Shown here one piece after another: positions 8,808-18,179 of a stretch of 64,000 nt of DNA. Within the stretch, counting starts at the first letter, position 1; each line of letters begins with the position of its first letter. The notes beneath the pieces are model-generated. The model had not been told where the DNA came from and searched no databases. It saw only the letters and a list, made by a program, of their open reading frames with translations. Source of the DNA: Planktomarina sp. (GTDB lineage: Bacteria; Pseudomonadota; Alphaproteobacteria; Rhodobacterales; Rhodobacteraceae); the NCBI GenBank assembly GCA_016780825.1, contig JADHLF010000003.1:1-64000 (forward strand), read 5' to 3'. A program made the position numbers and the translations under genes.

Positions 8808-9767
8808 TTGGCTTGGATTTTTGTGGCTTTGGGTCTGGTCACCCTCTTGTTGGCTGGCGATTTTTTGGTGCGCGGCGCTGTCAATTTGGCATTGCGGCTT
8901 GGCATCTCTGCACTGCTGGTCAGTTTGACAGTGGTGGCTTTTGGGACTTCAGCGCCTGAGTTATTGATTGTTTTGTCTGCCATGGCCGATGGCGCATCTG
9001 GGCTGGCGATGGGCAATGTGATCGGCTCGAATACTGCAAATATCTTACTGGTTTTGGGCTTGCCGGCTCTGATCGCCGGGCTGCACACGGCCGAGTTTTT
9101 CCCGAAGAAATCATTTTTGCTAATGATTTTGGCCACGGTATTATTCATCGGACTCGCCTTTTTGGCGCCGTTTACATGGTGGCACGGGACTATTTTATTG
9201 GCGGTTTTACTGGGCATTTTATGGGACCAAGGACACAGCGCACAACGCGACAGGCAAGCGGCGAAAACCGCAGCGCTGGTGGTGGTTGAGGAGGACGGGC
9301 TCGAGGGCGTAGATCCCACCATGCCGGGATGGAAAATTGCGCTTTATTTGATGTTTGGCCTTGTGGGGCTTCCCATTGGTGCGCGGGTTTTGGTGGTTAA
9401 TGCCGAAATTATCGCCAAAGATTACGGTGTGCCAGAGACGGCCATCGGTTTGACGTTGATTGCCGTTGGCACCTCTTTGCCTGAGTTGGCGACCTCGCTA
9501 ATCGCGGCGCTTCGGCGGCAGGGCGATGTGGCTTTGGGAAATGTCATCGGGTCAAATATGTTTAATTTGCTCGCAATCATCGGGATTGCAGCCTTCGTTG
9601 CTCCCATCCCGGTCGATGCGGCCTTCTTACGGTTTGACCTTTGGATCATGCTTGCCGCGTCACTTCTGTTGTTCCCCATGGTGTTTTTCAAGATAAATTT
9701 CACGCGGATGTGGGGCGCGGGCTTGACGCTGCTGTATATGGCATATCTCTTTGTGGTACTGCTCTGA
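8808..9767 (+). CDS. Calcium/sodium antiporter (CaCA family, YrbG-like)
   Basis: A 319-residue inner-membrane exchanger with about ten membrane segments. It carries both inverted alpha repeats: 'VVAFGTSAPELLIVLSA' with GNVIGSNTANILLVLG in the first half, and 'IAVGTSLPELATSL' with GNVIGSNMFNLLAI in the second. The conserved glutamates of the ion-binding sites are present in both. It starts with TTG three bases after the small zinc-ribbon gene, so translation is probably coupled to it. Confidence 0.92.
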   Translation: MAWIFVALGLVTLLLAGDFLVRGAVNLALRLGISALLVSLTVVAFGTSAPELLIVLSAMADGASGLAMGNVIGSNTANILLVLGLPALIAGLHTAEFFPKKSFLLMILATVLFIGLAFLAPFTWWHGTILLAVLLGILWDQGHSAQRDRQAAKTAALVVVEEDGLEGVDPTMPGWKIALYLMFGLVGLPIGARVLVVNAEIIAKDYGVPETAIGLTLIAVGTSLPELATSLIAALRRQGDVALGNVIGSNMFNLLAIIGIAAFVAPIPVDAAFLRFDLWIMLAASLLLFPMVFFKINFTRMWGAGLTLLYMAYLFVVLL

Positions 9768-9778
9768 GGAGGGATCAC

Positions 9779-10555
9779 ATGCGTGCATTGGTAACTGGTG
9801 GGGCCATACGGTTGGGCCGCGAAATGGCCCTATATCTGGCGGAGCAAGGCTATGACGTGGCTGTCCATTACGCGCAATCTGACGCGGCGGCCCTGCAGAC
9901 CTGTGCACAGATCACAGCATTGGGACGTAAGTCCGTTGCACTACAGGCAGATTTATTGAGCGATGCCGGCTCACAGCCTTTGGTTGCGCGGGCTGCGGAG
10001 GCGCTCGGTGGTCCCTTGACCGTCTTGGTCAACAATGCCTCAATCTTTGAACATGACACGCTGGAGACTGCGACCCGGTCCAGTTGGGACCGGCATATTG
10101 AAAGCAATCTGCGCGCGCCCTTTGTGCTGACGCAGGAATTTGCCAAACAAGTGCCGCCGGCGCAACAGGATGTGGCTGGCGAGCCTATTGCCGTGGGACT
10201 GGTGATCAATATGCTGGATCAAAGAGTGCGCAAACTGACGCCAGATTTTGCGAGCTATACGGTGGCAAAAATGGGTCTTTGGGCCTTAACCCAAACCGCC
10301 GCACGCGGGCTGGCACCGCATGTGCGTGTGAATGCCATCGGACCTGGCCCCACGATGCAAGGGGTGCGGCAGTCGGATCACCATTTTACGCGCCAACGCG
10401 CGGCCACGGTATTGGGGCGCGGCTCGAATCTGAGTGATATTACCGCCGCTTTGGGGTATTTTTTGAATGCTCCAGCGGTTTCGGGACAGCTGCTTTGCGT
10501 AGATGGTGGGCAGCATTTGGCCTGGCAAACGCCGGATGTTTTGGGGCTTGATTGA
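9779..10555 (+). CDS. Short-chain dehydrogenase/reductase, pteridine-reductase-like
   Basis: A 258-residue SDR enzyme. The NADP-binding turn is TGGAIRLGREMA, close to the TGG.RRIG form of FolM/pteridine reductases. NNAS follows, and the catalytic YTVAK is near residue 161. The C-terminal 'VSGQLLCVDGGQHL' also fits FolM-like dihydromonapterin/dihydropteridine reductases. The ATG follows GAGGAGGGA, 11 bp after the antiporter stop. The pteridine substrate is inferred from motif similarity only. Confidence 0.82.
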   Translation: MRALVTGGAIRLGREMALYLAEQGYDVAVHYAQSDAAALQTCAQITALGRKSVALQADLLSDAGSQPLVARAAEALGGPLTVLVNNASIFEHDTLETATRSSWDRHIESNLRAPFVLTQEFAKQVPPAQQDVAGEPIAVGLVINMLDQRVRKLTPDFASYTVAKMGLWALTQTAARGLAPHVRVNAIGPGPTMQGVRQSDHHFTRQRAATVLGRGSNLSDITAALGYFLNAPAVSGQLLCVDGGQHLAWQTPDVLGLD

Positions 10556-10758
10556 GCGATTTCGAGAAAAGTTGTGCACTTTTGAGACCCTTGATGGTCG
10601 GCAATTGAAAAAAGTAAATAATTACAGAAACTTGCCAAGAGCACTATATTTTCTCATTTCATTACAAGATCTTATAAATCTGCATGGAAATTGTGCATTT
10701 TTAGGATTCACCTTCGAAACATAGGTTTCACGCATGGATTTTTAATTTACCCTCAGAC

Positions 10759-10781
10759 TTATCCACAGAGAATGTGGATGG
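10759..10781. promoter_or_regulatory. Inverted pair of DnaA-box-like sequences upstream of uvrC
   Basis: TTATCCACA at 10759-10767 is a perfect consensus DnaA 9-mer. Five bases later TGTGGATGG (10773-10781) is its inverted copy with two mismatches, giving a 7-bp dyad ATCCACA/TGTGGAT. It lies in the AT-rich 293-bp gap (10556-10848) ahead of uvrC. DnaA may control uvrC here, or this may simply be a hairpin. I see no cluster of boxes that would suggest a replication origin, and nothing else identifiable in this gap. Confidence 0.45.
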
Positions 10782-10848
10782 GTTATTTCTTGCAGCTGGC
10801 GTTATTTCGATGCAGCCGCTTCGCGAATCGCATAGAGCTGAGGCCGTA

Positions 10849-12705
10849 ATGACAGATGATACACCGCCTTTAACAGGCCACGATCTGATTGCTGACTATT
10901 TGACCCGCCTGGATGGCTCGCCGGGAGTCTACCGCATGCTCGATCGGGAGAGCCGCGTGCTCTATGTTGGTAAGGCTAAAAGTCTAAAAAATCGCGTGTC
11001 GAGCTATGCAAGACCTCAAGGGCATTCGGCCCGCATCAGCCGCATGATCAGCGAAACCACCAGTATGATGTTTTTGACCACCAAGACCGAAACGGAAGCG
11101 CTCTTGTTGGAACAAAATCTGATCAAACAGCTCAAGCCGAAGTACAATGTGCTTTTGCGAGATGATAAATCTTTTCCAAATATACTGGTCAGCCGGGAAC
11201 ATGGCTTCCCACAAATCAAAAAGCATCGCGGGGCGAAGACGGAGAAAGGCACATATTATGGCCCTTTCGCGAGCGCTGGCGCGGTCAACCGGACGTTGAA
11301 TCAACTGCAACGTTTCTTTTTGCTGCGCGATTGTTCCGACAGCCAGTTTGACACGCGCACACGGCCCTGTTTGCAATATCAAATCAAGCGCTGCTGTGCC
11401 CCCTGCGTTGGCTATGTCACGGCCGAGGACTATGCGGTCTTGGTCAGAGATGCGGAGCGTTTTTTGGGGGGGAAATCCACCCATATTCAGGCAGAGCTTG
11501 CCCAAGAAATGCAGCGGGCCTCTGAGGCTATGGAATTTGAACGGGCCGCCGCCTTGCGCGACCGAATCAAAGCGATGACGCAAGTGCAAACAGCTCAGGG
11601 GATCAATCCGCAGAGCGTGCCAGAGGCGGATGTGATTGCGGTGCATATGGAGGGCGGGCAGGCCTGCGTTCAGGTCTTCTTTATTCGGGGCAATCAAAAC
11701 TGGGGCAACTGGGATTACTATCCAAGAGTGGGGGGGGATGTCTCGGTTACGGAGGTCATGCAGGCCTTTGTCGGGCAGTTTTATTCGGATCGTGAGCCGC
11801 CGCGTATGATCTTGCTCTCTGACGCGATTGAAGATCCCGATTTGATGGAAGAGGCGTTGAGTGGAAAACTGGGCCGAAGGGTTCAGATTTCCGTGCCGCA
11901 GCGCGGGGAAAAACTGGATCTGGTGGCCGGTGCGCAGCGCAATGCCCGCGAGAGCTTGGCGCGACGCCTGTCGGAGAAAGCCTCGCAGATGAAATTGCTC
12001 AAAGGATTGGCAGAGGCATTTGAGCTGCCCGATGTGCCGCGCCGCATTGAGGTTTATGACAACAGCCACATCCAAGGTGCCCATGCGGTTGGAGCGATGA
12101 TTGTGGCCGGTGCGGAAGGTCTGCTCAAGTCACAGTACCGGAAATTTAACATCAAAGGTGATGATCTTACGCCGGGTGATGATTTTGGCATGATGAAGGA
12201 AGTTCTTGGCCGCCGCTTCAAACGCCTGTTGAAAGAAGATCCCGAGCGCACCTCTGAGGCTTGGCCGGATTTACTGTTGGTTGATGGCGGCGCGGGGCAG
12301 GTGAGCGCAGTGCGCGAGATCATGCGGGAGTGGGGTGTGGACAATATCGCCATGATCGGCGTGGCAAAGGGCGTGGACCGCGATGCGGGCAAGGAAGAAT
12401 TCCATCGCACCGGCAAACCTGTCATGGCCCTGCGCCACAATGATCCCGTGCTGTATTTTGTGCAGCGGTTGCGAGACGAAGCCCATCGTTTTGCGATCGG
12501 CACCCATCGTGCGAAACGGGCAAAGGCCAATTTGAAAAATCCTTTGGATGATATTGATGGCATCGGTCCGAAACGTAAAAAAGCGCTGCTGGCGCATTTT
12601 GGTTCGGCTAAGGCTGTCATGCGGGCCAATTTGGTGGATCTCAAAGCTGTGGATGGGGTGTCTGATGCGATGGCGGAGCAGATCTTTAATCATTTTCAAT
12701 CCTAG
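10849..12705 (+). CDS. uvrC: Excinuclease ABC subunit C
   Basis: A 618-residue nuclease of nucleotide excision repair, making both incisions in UvrB-bound damaged DNA. Domains in order: the GIY-YIG nuclease ([20 protein letters not shown], residues ~27-46), a Cys-rich stretch with '[17 protein letters not shown]', a UVR motif for UvrB contact ('[17 protein letters not shown]'), the RNase H-like endonuclease ('[18 protein letters not shown]', '[10 protein letters not shown]') and two C-terminal helix-hairpin-helix motifs ('[20 protein letters not shown]'). Length is normal. I prefer the ATG at 10849; the frame stays open upstream to a GTG at 10774. Confidence 0.95.
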   Translation: MTDDTPPLTGHDLIADYLTRLDGSPGVYRMLDRESRVLYVGKAKSLKNRVSSYARPQGHSARISRMISETTSMMFLTTKTETEALLLEQNLIKQLKPKYNVLLRDDKSFPNILVSREHGFPQIKKHRGAKTEKGTYYGPFASAGAVNRTLNQLQRFFLLRDCSDSQFDTRTRPCLQYQIKRCCAPCVGYVTAEDYAVLVRDAERFLGGKSTHIQAELAQEMQRASEAMEFERAAALRDRIKAMTQVQTAQGINPQSVPEADVIAVHMEGGQACVQVFFIRGNQNWGNWDYYPRVGGDVSVTEVMQAFVGQFYSDREPPRMILLSDAIEDPDLMEEALSGKLGRRVQISVPQRGEKLDLVAGAQRNARESLARRLSEKASQMKLLKGLAEAFELPDVPRRIEVYDNSHIQGAHAVGAMIVAGAEGLLKSQYRKFNIKGDDLTPGDDFGMMKEVLGRRFKRLLKEDPERTSEAWPDLLLVDGGAGQVSAVREIMREWGVDNIAMIGVAKGVDRDAGKEEFHRTGKPVMALRHNDPVLYFVQRLRDEAHRFAIGTHRAKRAKANLKNPLDDIDGIGPKRKKALLAHFGSAKAVMRANLVDLKAVDGVSDAMAEQIFNHFQS

Positions 12706-12833
12706 GCTGAGGTGCTGAAATCCGAGATTGCAATGCCTCGGAAGTGCTCAATCGACAAAAAACTATGAGGGAATGCGCAAAATCCCTTCGATACCACTGG
12801 CACGCAGATTCGAACCCGGTTAAGTTTCGAGCT

Positions 12834-13490
12834 ATGTGGAGTTTGCCAAATATATTGACTGTGATCCGGCTGATCGCTGCGCCTATGGTGGCTGTGATGT
12901 TTTTGTATTTCACGCGCCCCTATGCCGATTGGGCTGCGCTGATCCTATTTGTTGGAGCGGCGCTGACCGATTGGGTGGATGGATACTTGGCGCGCGCTTG
13001 GAAACAAGAGAGCAGAATGGGGGCCATGTTGGATCCGATTGCCGATAAAGCTATGGTGGTCATCGCTTTGGTGGTTTTGGCCAGCGTCTTTGGCCTGGAT
13101 GCTTTGTTCCTTCTTCCCGCTGCATTGATCGTGTTTCGGGAAGTTTTTGTGTCCGGCTTGCGGGAGTTTTTGGGTGATGTCGCCGGCACCTTAAAGGTCA
13201 CAAACCTCGCCAAATGGAAAACCACGGTGCAGATGGTGGCGATTGCCCTGCTTTTTGCTGTGGGGATTTTTGAGCATTATTTGGTGATGGGCACAGAGGG
13301 AATGGATCGCGCGACTGCCCATTCAATTTTGAATGCAACACAGGAAGATCCGTCGTATTTGCGGCTGTTTTACCAGGGCATGTATGCCACCTGGTACAGC
13401 GGTCTGGCCTTGCTTTGGATTGCGGCGGCGCTAACGATTCTCACCGGGGTGGATTATTTCCGCAAAGCCCTGCCGCATTTGCGAGATTGA
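12834..13490 (+). CDS. pgsA: CDP-diacylglycerol-glycerol-3-phosphate 3-phosphatidyltransferase
   Basis: A 218-residue membrane enzyme that makes phosphatidylglycerol phosphate. The CDP-alcohol phosphotransferase motif DG-x2-AR-x8-G-x3-D-x3-D is complete: DGYLARAWKQESRMGAMLDPIADK. The start MWSLPNILTVIRLIAAP matches the usual PgsA N-terminus; longer in-frame starts from 12744 are less convincing. It sits between uvrC and moaD, separated from moaD by 5 bp. Confidence 0.94.
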   Translation: MWSLPNILTVIRLIAAPMVAVMFLYFTRPYADWAALILFVGAALTDWVDGYLARAWKQESRMGAMLDPIADKAMVVIALVVLASVFGLDALFLLPAALIVFREVFVSGLREFLGDVAGTLKVTNLAKWKTTVQMVAIALLFAVGIFEHYLVMGTEGMDRATAHSILNATQEDPSYLRLFYQGMYATWYSGLALLWIAAALTILTGVDYFRKALPHLRD

Positions 13491-13495
13491 GCGTC

Positions 13496-13747
13496 ATGAC
13501 GTTGGATATTCTCTATTTTGCTTGGGTGCGCGAAAGGGTTGGTCTGAGCCAAGAGGCCTATCAGACCTCCGCGGCAACGGTCGCTGATCTGATTGCCGAG
13601 TTGGTGGCGCGCGACGCGGGATATGCCGCGGCCTTTGCGGATGTATCGGCGATTTGTGTTGCGGTGGATCAAGAGCTTGGCGATTTGAGCACCCCGCTTG
13701 CCGATTGCCGCGAAGTGGCTTTCTTTCCGCCTATGACGGGGGGATAA
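13496..13747 (+). CDS. moaD: Molybdopterin synthase sulfur-carrier subunit
   Basis: An 83-residue ubiquitin-fold protein starting MTLDILYFAWVRERVG and ending with the diglycine FFPPMTGG required for C-terminal thiocarboxylation. With MoaE it converts cyclic pyranopterin monophosphate to molybdopterin. One base separates its stop from the moaE start. It follows pgsA closely, so it may be read from the same transcript. Confidence 0.95.
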   Translation: MTLDILYFAWVRERVGLSQEAYQTSAATVADLIAELVARDAGYAAAFADVSAICVAVDQELGDLSTPLADCREVAFFPPMTGG

Positions 13748-13748
13748 G

Positions 13749-14216
13749 ATGTCGGTGCGGGTGCAGGCGGCGGCGTTTGATGTCGCGGCGGAGATGGGCG
13801 CGTTTCAATCTGCGGTGAGCCGCTCCGGGGCGGTGGTCAGCTTTACCGGCCTGGTGCGGGACGACACCGGCACTCTGGAATATATGTTCATTGAACATTA
13901 CCCCGGCATGACAGAGGCTGCGCTTCAAAAATTCGCCGATCAAGCAACAGAGAAATTCGGATTGGAAAAAGCTTTGGTCATCCATCGCCATGGGCGGTTG
14001 CAGCCCGGTGAGGCGATCATGATGGTGGCCACTGCCGCAGGTCATCGCAAAGATGCCTTTGCGGGTGCCGATTACCTCATGGATTATCTTAAATCTCGCG
14101 CGCCATTTTGGAAAAAAGAAGTTTCCAAAGGCGGGGCCAATTGGGTGGCGGCCAAAGATCAAGATGAAGCGGCCCTAGCCGCATGGAGCCTTGAGAGCGC
14201 CCCGCAAGAGCGCTGA
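13749..14216 (+). CDS. moaE: Molybdopterin synthase catalytic subunit
   Basis: A 155-residue MoaE. 'GAVVSFTGLVRDD' and 'LEYMFIEHYPGMTEAAL' are the conserved core. 'VIHRHGRLQPGEAIMMV' and the C-terminal 'KSRAPFWKKE' supply the lysines that act on the MoaD thiocarboxylate. It forms a two-gene unit with moaD and converges on the coiled-coil gene at 14226 with a 9-bp gap. Confidence 0.95.
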   Translation: MSVRVQAAAFDVAAEMGAFQSAVSRSGAVVSFTGLVRDDTGTLEYMFIEHYPGMTEAALQKFADQATEKFGLEKALVIHRHGRLQPGEAIMMVATAAGHRKDAFAGADYLMDYLKSRAPFWKKEVSKGGANWVAAKDQDEAALAAWSLESAPQER

Positions 14217-14225
14217 TTGCTGCGC

Positions 14226-14555
14226 CTATTTGCCCGAGTTTTGCCGTTCGATGTAACTGCGCAACTCCTCAGTTTCTGTCCTGGCGACACGCAGCCCTTC
14301 CATTGCAGCGCGGAGCTCCGCTTCGGTTTGTGACAGTTTGTTGTTCATTTCGGCCTCACGCTGTTCCATATAGGCAAGGGCCTTATCGCGCATCTCTTCG
14401 GCCTCATGTACTGATTGGGCCAATCTATCCAATTCGCCAATATCGGATTGGCTGACGCGGCTAAAGCGATGAACCAGCCAATTTGCGAACCACCCCAGGC
14501 AAAATGTGACAAAGAGGATGATGGCGATTGTTACGATAAACTCGGTTCTATTCAT
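14226..14555 (-). CDS. Single-pass membrane protein with coiled coil, function unknown
   Basis: A 109-residue protein. Residues ~7-28 form one membrane segment (FIVTIAIILFVTFCLGWFAN). The rest is highly charged heptad-like sequence rich in Glu, Ala and Arg, e.g. 'EAEMNNKLSQTEAELRAAMEG', which predicts a coiled coil. Its start overlaps the end of the OmpA-like gene by 8 bp, so it is translationally coupled and probably acts with that envelope protein. No named family is recognised. Confidence 0.8.
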   Translation of the reverse strand: MNRTEFIVTIAIILFVTFCLGWFANWLVHRFSRVSQSDIGELDRLAQSVHEAEEMRDKALAYMEQREAEMNNKLSQTEAELRAAMEGLRVARTETEELRSYIERQNSGK

Positions 14556-16437
14556 TGCTGGTCTCCTCAGCGGTGGCCGTATCGGATGTTTGGGCCTGCG
14601 TTGCGGGCTCTTCGAGAGTGGCCGGCGTCACAAGGCGAAACTCAATGCGCCGATTGGCTTCGCGACCCTCTTCGGTGCTGTTATCGGCAATGGGTTGGGT
14701 TTCCCCATAGCCTTCAGCCGTTAAGGCTTTGAGCTTCACACGGGCGCCGCGCAGGGCGGTGAGCACGGCCTCCGCGCGCCCCTTGCTGAGGTTGAGGTTC
14801 ATCTCTTCACGCCCTTGGCTGTCCGTATGGCCGCTGATTTCAATGGGTGCTTCGAGGCAGCGCTCGAACACCTCCGCAATGGCTTGCACCGTGTCGCGGC
14901 TGCTGGCGTCGAGCGTGGCAGATCCGGGTTCGAATTGGATTTTAGTCTCGCTGGCCAGATTGGTGATTTCGGTCACACATTCCTCACCGCTTAACATGCG
15001 GGCCAAAGGATCCAGCTCTTCCAAATAGGTCACATCTAATTCAAATTCTGCGCCATCGCCGAGGCGATCAATCAAGATTTGCGCAATATCGGTTTTGGCG
15101 GAGCGGCGGCCTGTCACCCCGGTGATGTCAATGGCCTTGGGGGACACGGTGGCCAGACCAGAGTTGAGTTGACTCAGACCCGCCAAGCTCGCCAGGCTGC
15201 GCACCATCCACCCTTCGGGCAGGTTGTCTTGCAGCTTGGTGGACAGATAAACGTCGTCACTTCCAAACATCGCATAGGCAAAGGTTTGCAGTGTGCGTTG
15301 CGCGCGGGGGCTGATTACGGGTCCGCGAATTTGCACCTGGCCTTCGGGCGAAAGCGTGGCGACCATCTCAGGGATGCTCACGTCATCCTCTGGGGTTTCA
15401 GGGGCGACCAAGAGGATGGGATTAAGCGCAAAGACCTCTGGTAAATCGCCGTCCAGCCGGCTGGTGACCGTATCAAACAGGGCTGGATCAGTGCCAGCGG
15501 CGGCGGTGAGTGTGATGTCGGCATCGCTCAGCGTCACAGAGCCGCCGCCCAATTTGGCAAGGGCCGCGATGGCCTGTGTTGCGGCCTTGCTCCACAGAGG
15601 GGAGGGCACGCCAAGACCTTCCTGGCAGGTGGCCTCGTCAGTCAGCCCTGCCGCCTTGGCCGCGGCGAGAATTTGAGCGGCGGCTTGCGGGCTGTCTGCG
15701 CTGCAGGCGTCAAAGGAGGCCCCATCGGCGGCGATGCGAAATCGTAATGTGAACGGGGTGATCACCGGGCGCGGCGCGCTAATGTCAATTTTTGAGGTGA
15801 TATTGGCCGGGGTGCGGCGGGTCAGCTCTTCCAAAAGTTTGGATTTTTGCTCTTCCGACTCGCCGATGGCTTCAATCTCAACCTGCGTTTCGCCGATTGA
15901 AATCTTCGCGCGTTCCAAGCGCTCCAATGCCAAAAGACCATAGGATGTCGCCGAGGACCAAGCGTCTGGGACCGGATAATCTGCGGTTTCGCGGAAATCG
16001 GCCACGGGCGACTCGCCGGCTATGCGCGCGACTCGGGTCTTGAAATTGGCATTATCGGCGCTTGTGGGCACCAATCCGATGAGAGAAATACTATTGCCAT
16101 TGCGCAATATTTCGACAGAAAACTTGGGCGCAACCGGCGGGCGGCTGTCTATGATTGTGAAATTATCGATCACCCGCGCCGCCTCAACGATCTGCCCCGC
16201 CGCGGCCAAGGCCTTAAAACGCAGAGCTTCAGAGGCGGCCTCGCCTTCCAAAATGACCTTTAACCCATCGGTTTGCACGCTGGCCCAGTCAAAGCCTTCC
16301 AAGGCCAGGCGTTTTTCAACAGCGGTGGCAGAGTTATTTTCAATCCATGACACAGTGAGCCCAGCGGAAAAATACGCCCCCACGCCGGCCAGGGCGAAAG
16401 CAAGTGCAGATAGAATAACTGGAATAATGCGCATCAA
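14548..16437 (-). CDS. OmpA-family protein with N-terminal BON-like domains
   Basis: A 629-residue envelope protein. An N-terminal hydrophobic segment (~residues 5-25) serves as signal or anchor. BON-like modules follow; 'VEKRLALEGFDWASV..DGLKVILEGEAASE' is the clearest, and related stretches recur. The last ~120 residues form a complete OmpA/MotB peptidoglycan-binding domain: 'FEPGSATLDASSRDTV', 'IEISGHTDSQGREE' and 'GREANRRIEFRLV'. It probably links the cell wall to a membrane. It is downstream of ubiA and overlaps the coiled-coil gene. Confidence 0.87.
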   Translation of the reverse strand: MMRIIPVILSALAFALAGVGAYFSAGLTVSWIENNSATAVEKRLALEGFDWASVQTDGLKVILEGEAASEALRFKALAAAGQIVEAARVIDNFTIIDSRPPVAPKFSVEILRNGNSISLIGLVPTSADNANFKTRVARIAGESPVADFRETADYPVPDAWSSATSYGLLALERLERAKISIGETQVEIEAIGESEEQKSKLLEELTRRTPANITSKIDISAPRPVITPFTLRFRIAADGASFDACSADSPQAAAQILAAAKAAGLTDEATCQEGLGVPSPLWSKAATQAIAALAKLGGGSVTLSDADITLTAAAGTDPALFDTVTSRLDGDLPEVFALNPILLVAPETPEDDVSIPEMVATLSPEGQVQIRGPVISPRAQRTLQTFAYAMFGSDDVYLSTKLQDNLPEGWMVRSLASLAGLSQLNSGLATVSPKAIDITGVTGRRSAKTDIAQILIDRLGDGAEFELDVTYLEELDPLARMLSGEECVTEITNLASETKIQFEPGSATLDASSRDTVQAIAEVFERCLEAPIEISGHTDSQGREEMNLNLSKGRAEAVLTALRGARVKLKALTAEGYGETQPIADNSTEEGREANRRIEFRLVTPATLEEPATQAQTSDTATAEETSNE

Positions 16438-16487
16438 TTTTTCCTAGGTTCCCAAAGTCTTCTAGAGTGGCACTGGCGTGGGATCAA

Positions 16488-17447
16488 TCACAGCATGACC
16501 GCGACGGCGAAAAACAGCACAGGGATCAGGCCCGCCTCCTGATTTGACCGAAACAGATGGAGCAACAGCGGGACATTATTGATGTCGAGTTGACGCATTT
16601 GCCAGAGCATATGGGCGGCAAATCCCGCTGTGCCCAATTGGGCGGCGATCATCTGCGCCGGCGTGGCGTCGGGACAGGCGCTATGGATGGCCATTGCCAT
16701 TACGCCTGCGGCCAAAACGGCAAAGGCGCATAGCCATTTCGGGCTGTTTTGTCCAAACAGGCGCGCGGTGGATTTCACGCCAATCAGCGCGTCATCCTCT
16801 GTGTCCTGATGCGCATAGATGGTGTCATAAAACAGGGTCCAAGCAATGCCCGCGAGATACAGGAGCACGGCGGGCCAGTCTAAGCGGCCATTATGGGCCA
16901 CCCATCCCAGCAATGCGCCCCAGTTAAAGGCAAGTCCGAGAAACACCTGCGGCCACCAGGTGAACCGTTTGGCAAAGGGGTAAATCGCAACAAAGCCGAG
17001 GCTGGCAATGCCAATCAGAACTGCGGGCGTGCCAAAGCTGATCAGAATGCAAAAGGCCAGAAGTGCCTGGGCCAGCATCCAGAGCAGCGCGCCGCGCAGC
17101 GTGACCTGCCCCGATGGCAGAGGGCGCGACCGGGTGCGGGCGACCTGGGCATCAAATTTCCGGTCGGTGATGTCATTCCATGTGCAGCCCGCGCCGCGCA
17201 TCAACCAGGCGCCGGCGCCGCAGCCGAGAATCAGCCACAGATCCCAGGCCCGGAAATTTCCCCCATGGAGCGCCGCCAAAAGGATGCCCCAAATACAGGG
17301 GATATAAAGCAGCCAAGTGCCAATCGGCCGGTCAGCACGCGACAGGCGCAAATAAGGGCGGCTGGCCGCGGGCGCGTCGCGATCAACCCAATTATCTTTT
17401 ACCGCATCGGCCACTTGTCCCTCTGGTGATTTGCCCGATTGCGTCAT
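16488..17447 (-). CDS. ubiA: 4-hydroxybenzoate polyprenyltransferase
   Basis: A 319-residue membrane prenyltransferase of ubiquinone synthesis. The first Asp-rich motif is present as GCTWNDITDRKFDAQV, and the second in 'YDTIYAHQDTEDD'. 'RLSRADRPIGTWLLYIPCIWG' is the typical N-terminal helix. Its ATG is only 12 bp from the divergently transcribed rsmE ATG, so promoter elements must lie inside the opposing gene. Confidence 0.94.
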   Translation of the reverse strand: MTQSGKSPEGQVADAVKDNWVDRDAPAASRPYLRLSRADRPIGTWLLYIPCIWGILLAALHGGNFRAWDLWLILGCGAGAWLMRGAGCTWNDITDRKFDAQVARTRSRPLPSGQVTLRGALLWMLAQALLAFCILISFGTPAVLIGIASLGFVAIYPFAKRFTWWPQVFLGLAFNWGALLGWVAHNGRLDWPAVLLYLAGIAWTLFYDTIYAHQDTEDDALIGVKSTARLFGQNSPKWLCAFAVLAAGVMAMAIHSACPDATPAQMIAAQLGTAGFAAHMLWQMRQLDINNVPLLLHLFRSNQEAGLIPVLFFAVAVML

Positions 17448-17459
17448 ATCTTATGCTCC

Positions 17460-18179
17460 ATGGCTTCAGTTATTCGTCTCTATGTAAATCACCCGCTGGG
17501 GGCGGGGCAATCGGTTCCTTTGAGCCGCGAGCAATCTCATTACCTTTTTGGAGTGATGCGTAAGGGCGTGGGTGAGGTTCTGGAACTGTTCAACGGTCAA
17601 GACGGCGAGTGGTTGGCGCGGGTGGTGCAGGCCGGCAAACGCAATGGCATCTTGCTTTGTGAACGCCAGTCCAAACCCATTCAACTGCCGCCTGATCTGT
17701 GGCTGATTTTCGCGCCGATCAAGAAGGCGCGCACGGATTTCATCGTTGAAAAAGCCACAGAGATGGGCGTGGCGCAGATCCTGCCGGCGCAGAGCGACTT
17801 TACCAATTCTGAGCGCATTCGCCAAGATCGCTTGCAAAATCACGCTGTGGAGGCTGCCGAGCAATGCGGTGGCACCTATGTGCCTGTGGTGCATGAGCTG
17901 CAAAAACTTTCAAAGCTGCTGGACGGTTGGGACCCGCAGCGCCAGATCATGTTTTGTGATGAAACCCGTCTTGGAGCGGCTGCGGCCTTGCCATCTTTAG
18001 CGGGGCCATGGGCGGTTTTGATCGGACCGGAGGGGGGTTTTAGCCCAGCCGAACGGCGGCGGCTCAATGAGATGCCGCAAGCGCATGGGGTGTCGCTTGG
18101 TCCTAGAATTTTGCGGGCGGATACGGCCGCAGTGGCGGCATTGGCCCTTTGGCAGAGCGCATTGGGGGATTGGCAATGA
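17460..18179 (+). CDS. rsmE: 16S rRNA m3U1498 methyltransferase
   Basis: A 239-residue SPOUT-class methyltransferase. It has the N-terminal PUA-like region 'SREQSHYLFGVMRKGVGE', the 'KKARTDFIVEKATEMGV' motif, and the knot residues 'WAVLIGPEGGFSPAERR' and 'LGPRILRADTAAVAAL'. I start it at MASVIRLYV, 12 bp from the divergent ubiA start; the frame is also open 7 codons upstream. Its stop overlaps the next gene by 4 bp. Linkage to gshA and ubiA fits Rhodobacterales. Confidence 0.93.
   Translation: MASVIRLYVNHPLGAGQSVPLSREQSHYLFGVMRKGVGEVLELFNGQDGEWLARVVQAGKRNGILLCERQSKPIQLPPDLWLIFAPIKKARTDFIVEKATEMGVAQILPAQSDFTNSERIRQDRLQNHAVEAAEQCGGTYVPVVHELQKLSKLLDGWDPQRQIMFCDETRLGAAAALPSLAGPWAVLIGPEGGFSPAERRRLNEMPQAHGVSLGPRILRADTAAVAALALWQSALGDWQ

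Noticed and set aside
10759..10781. Replication origin suggested by DnaA boxes
   Set aside because: Only one perfect and one imperfect box are present, without a cluster, an AT-rich unwinding element or origin-type neighbouring genes such as dnaA, dnaN or hemE.
10984..12084. Long open frame (366 codons) on the minus strand opposite uvrC
   Set aside because: It lies wholly within a canonical uvrC, has no family features and no ribosome site. GC-biased codon use on the plus strand keeps this antisense frame open.
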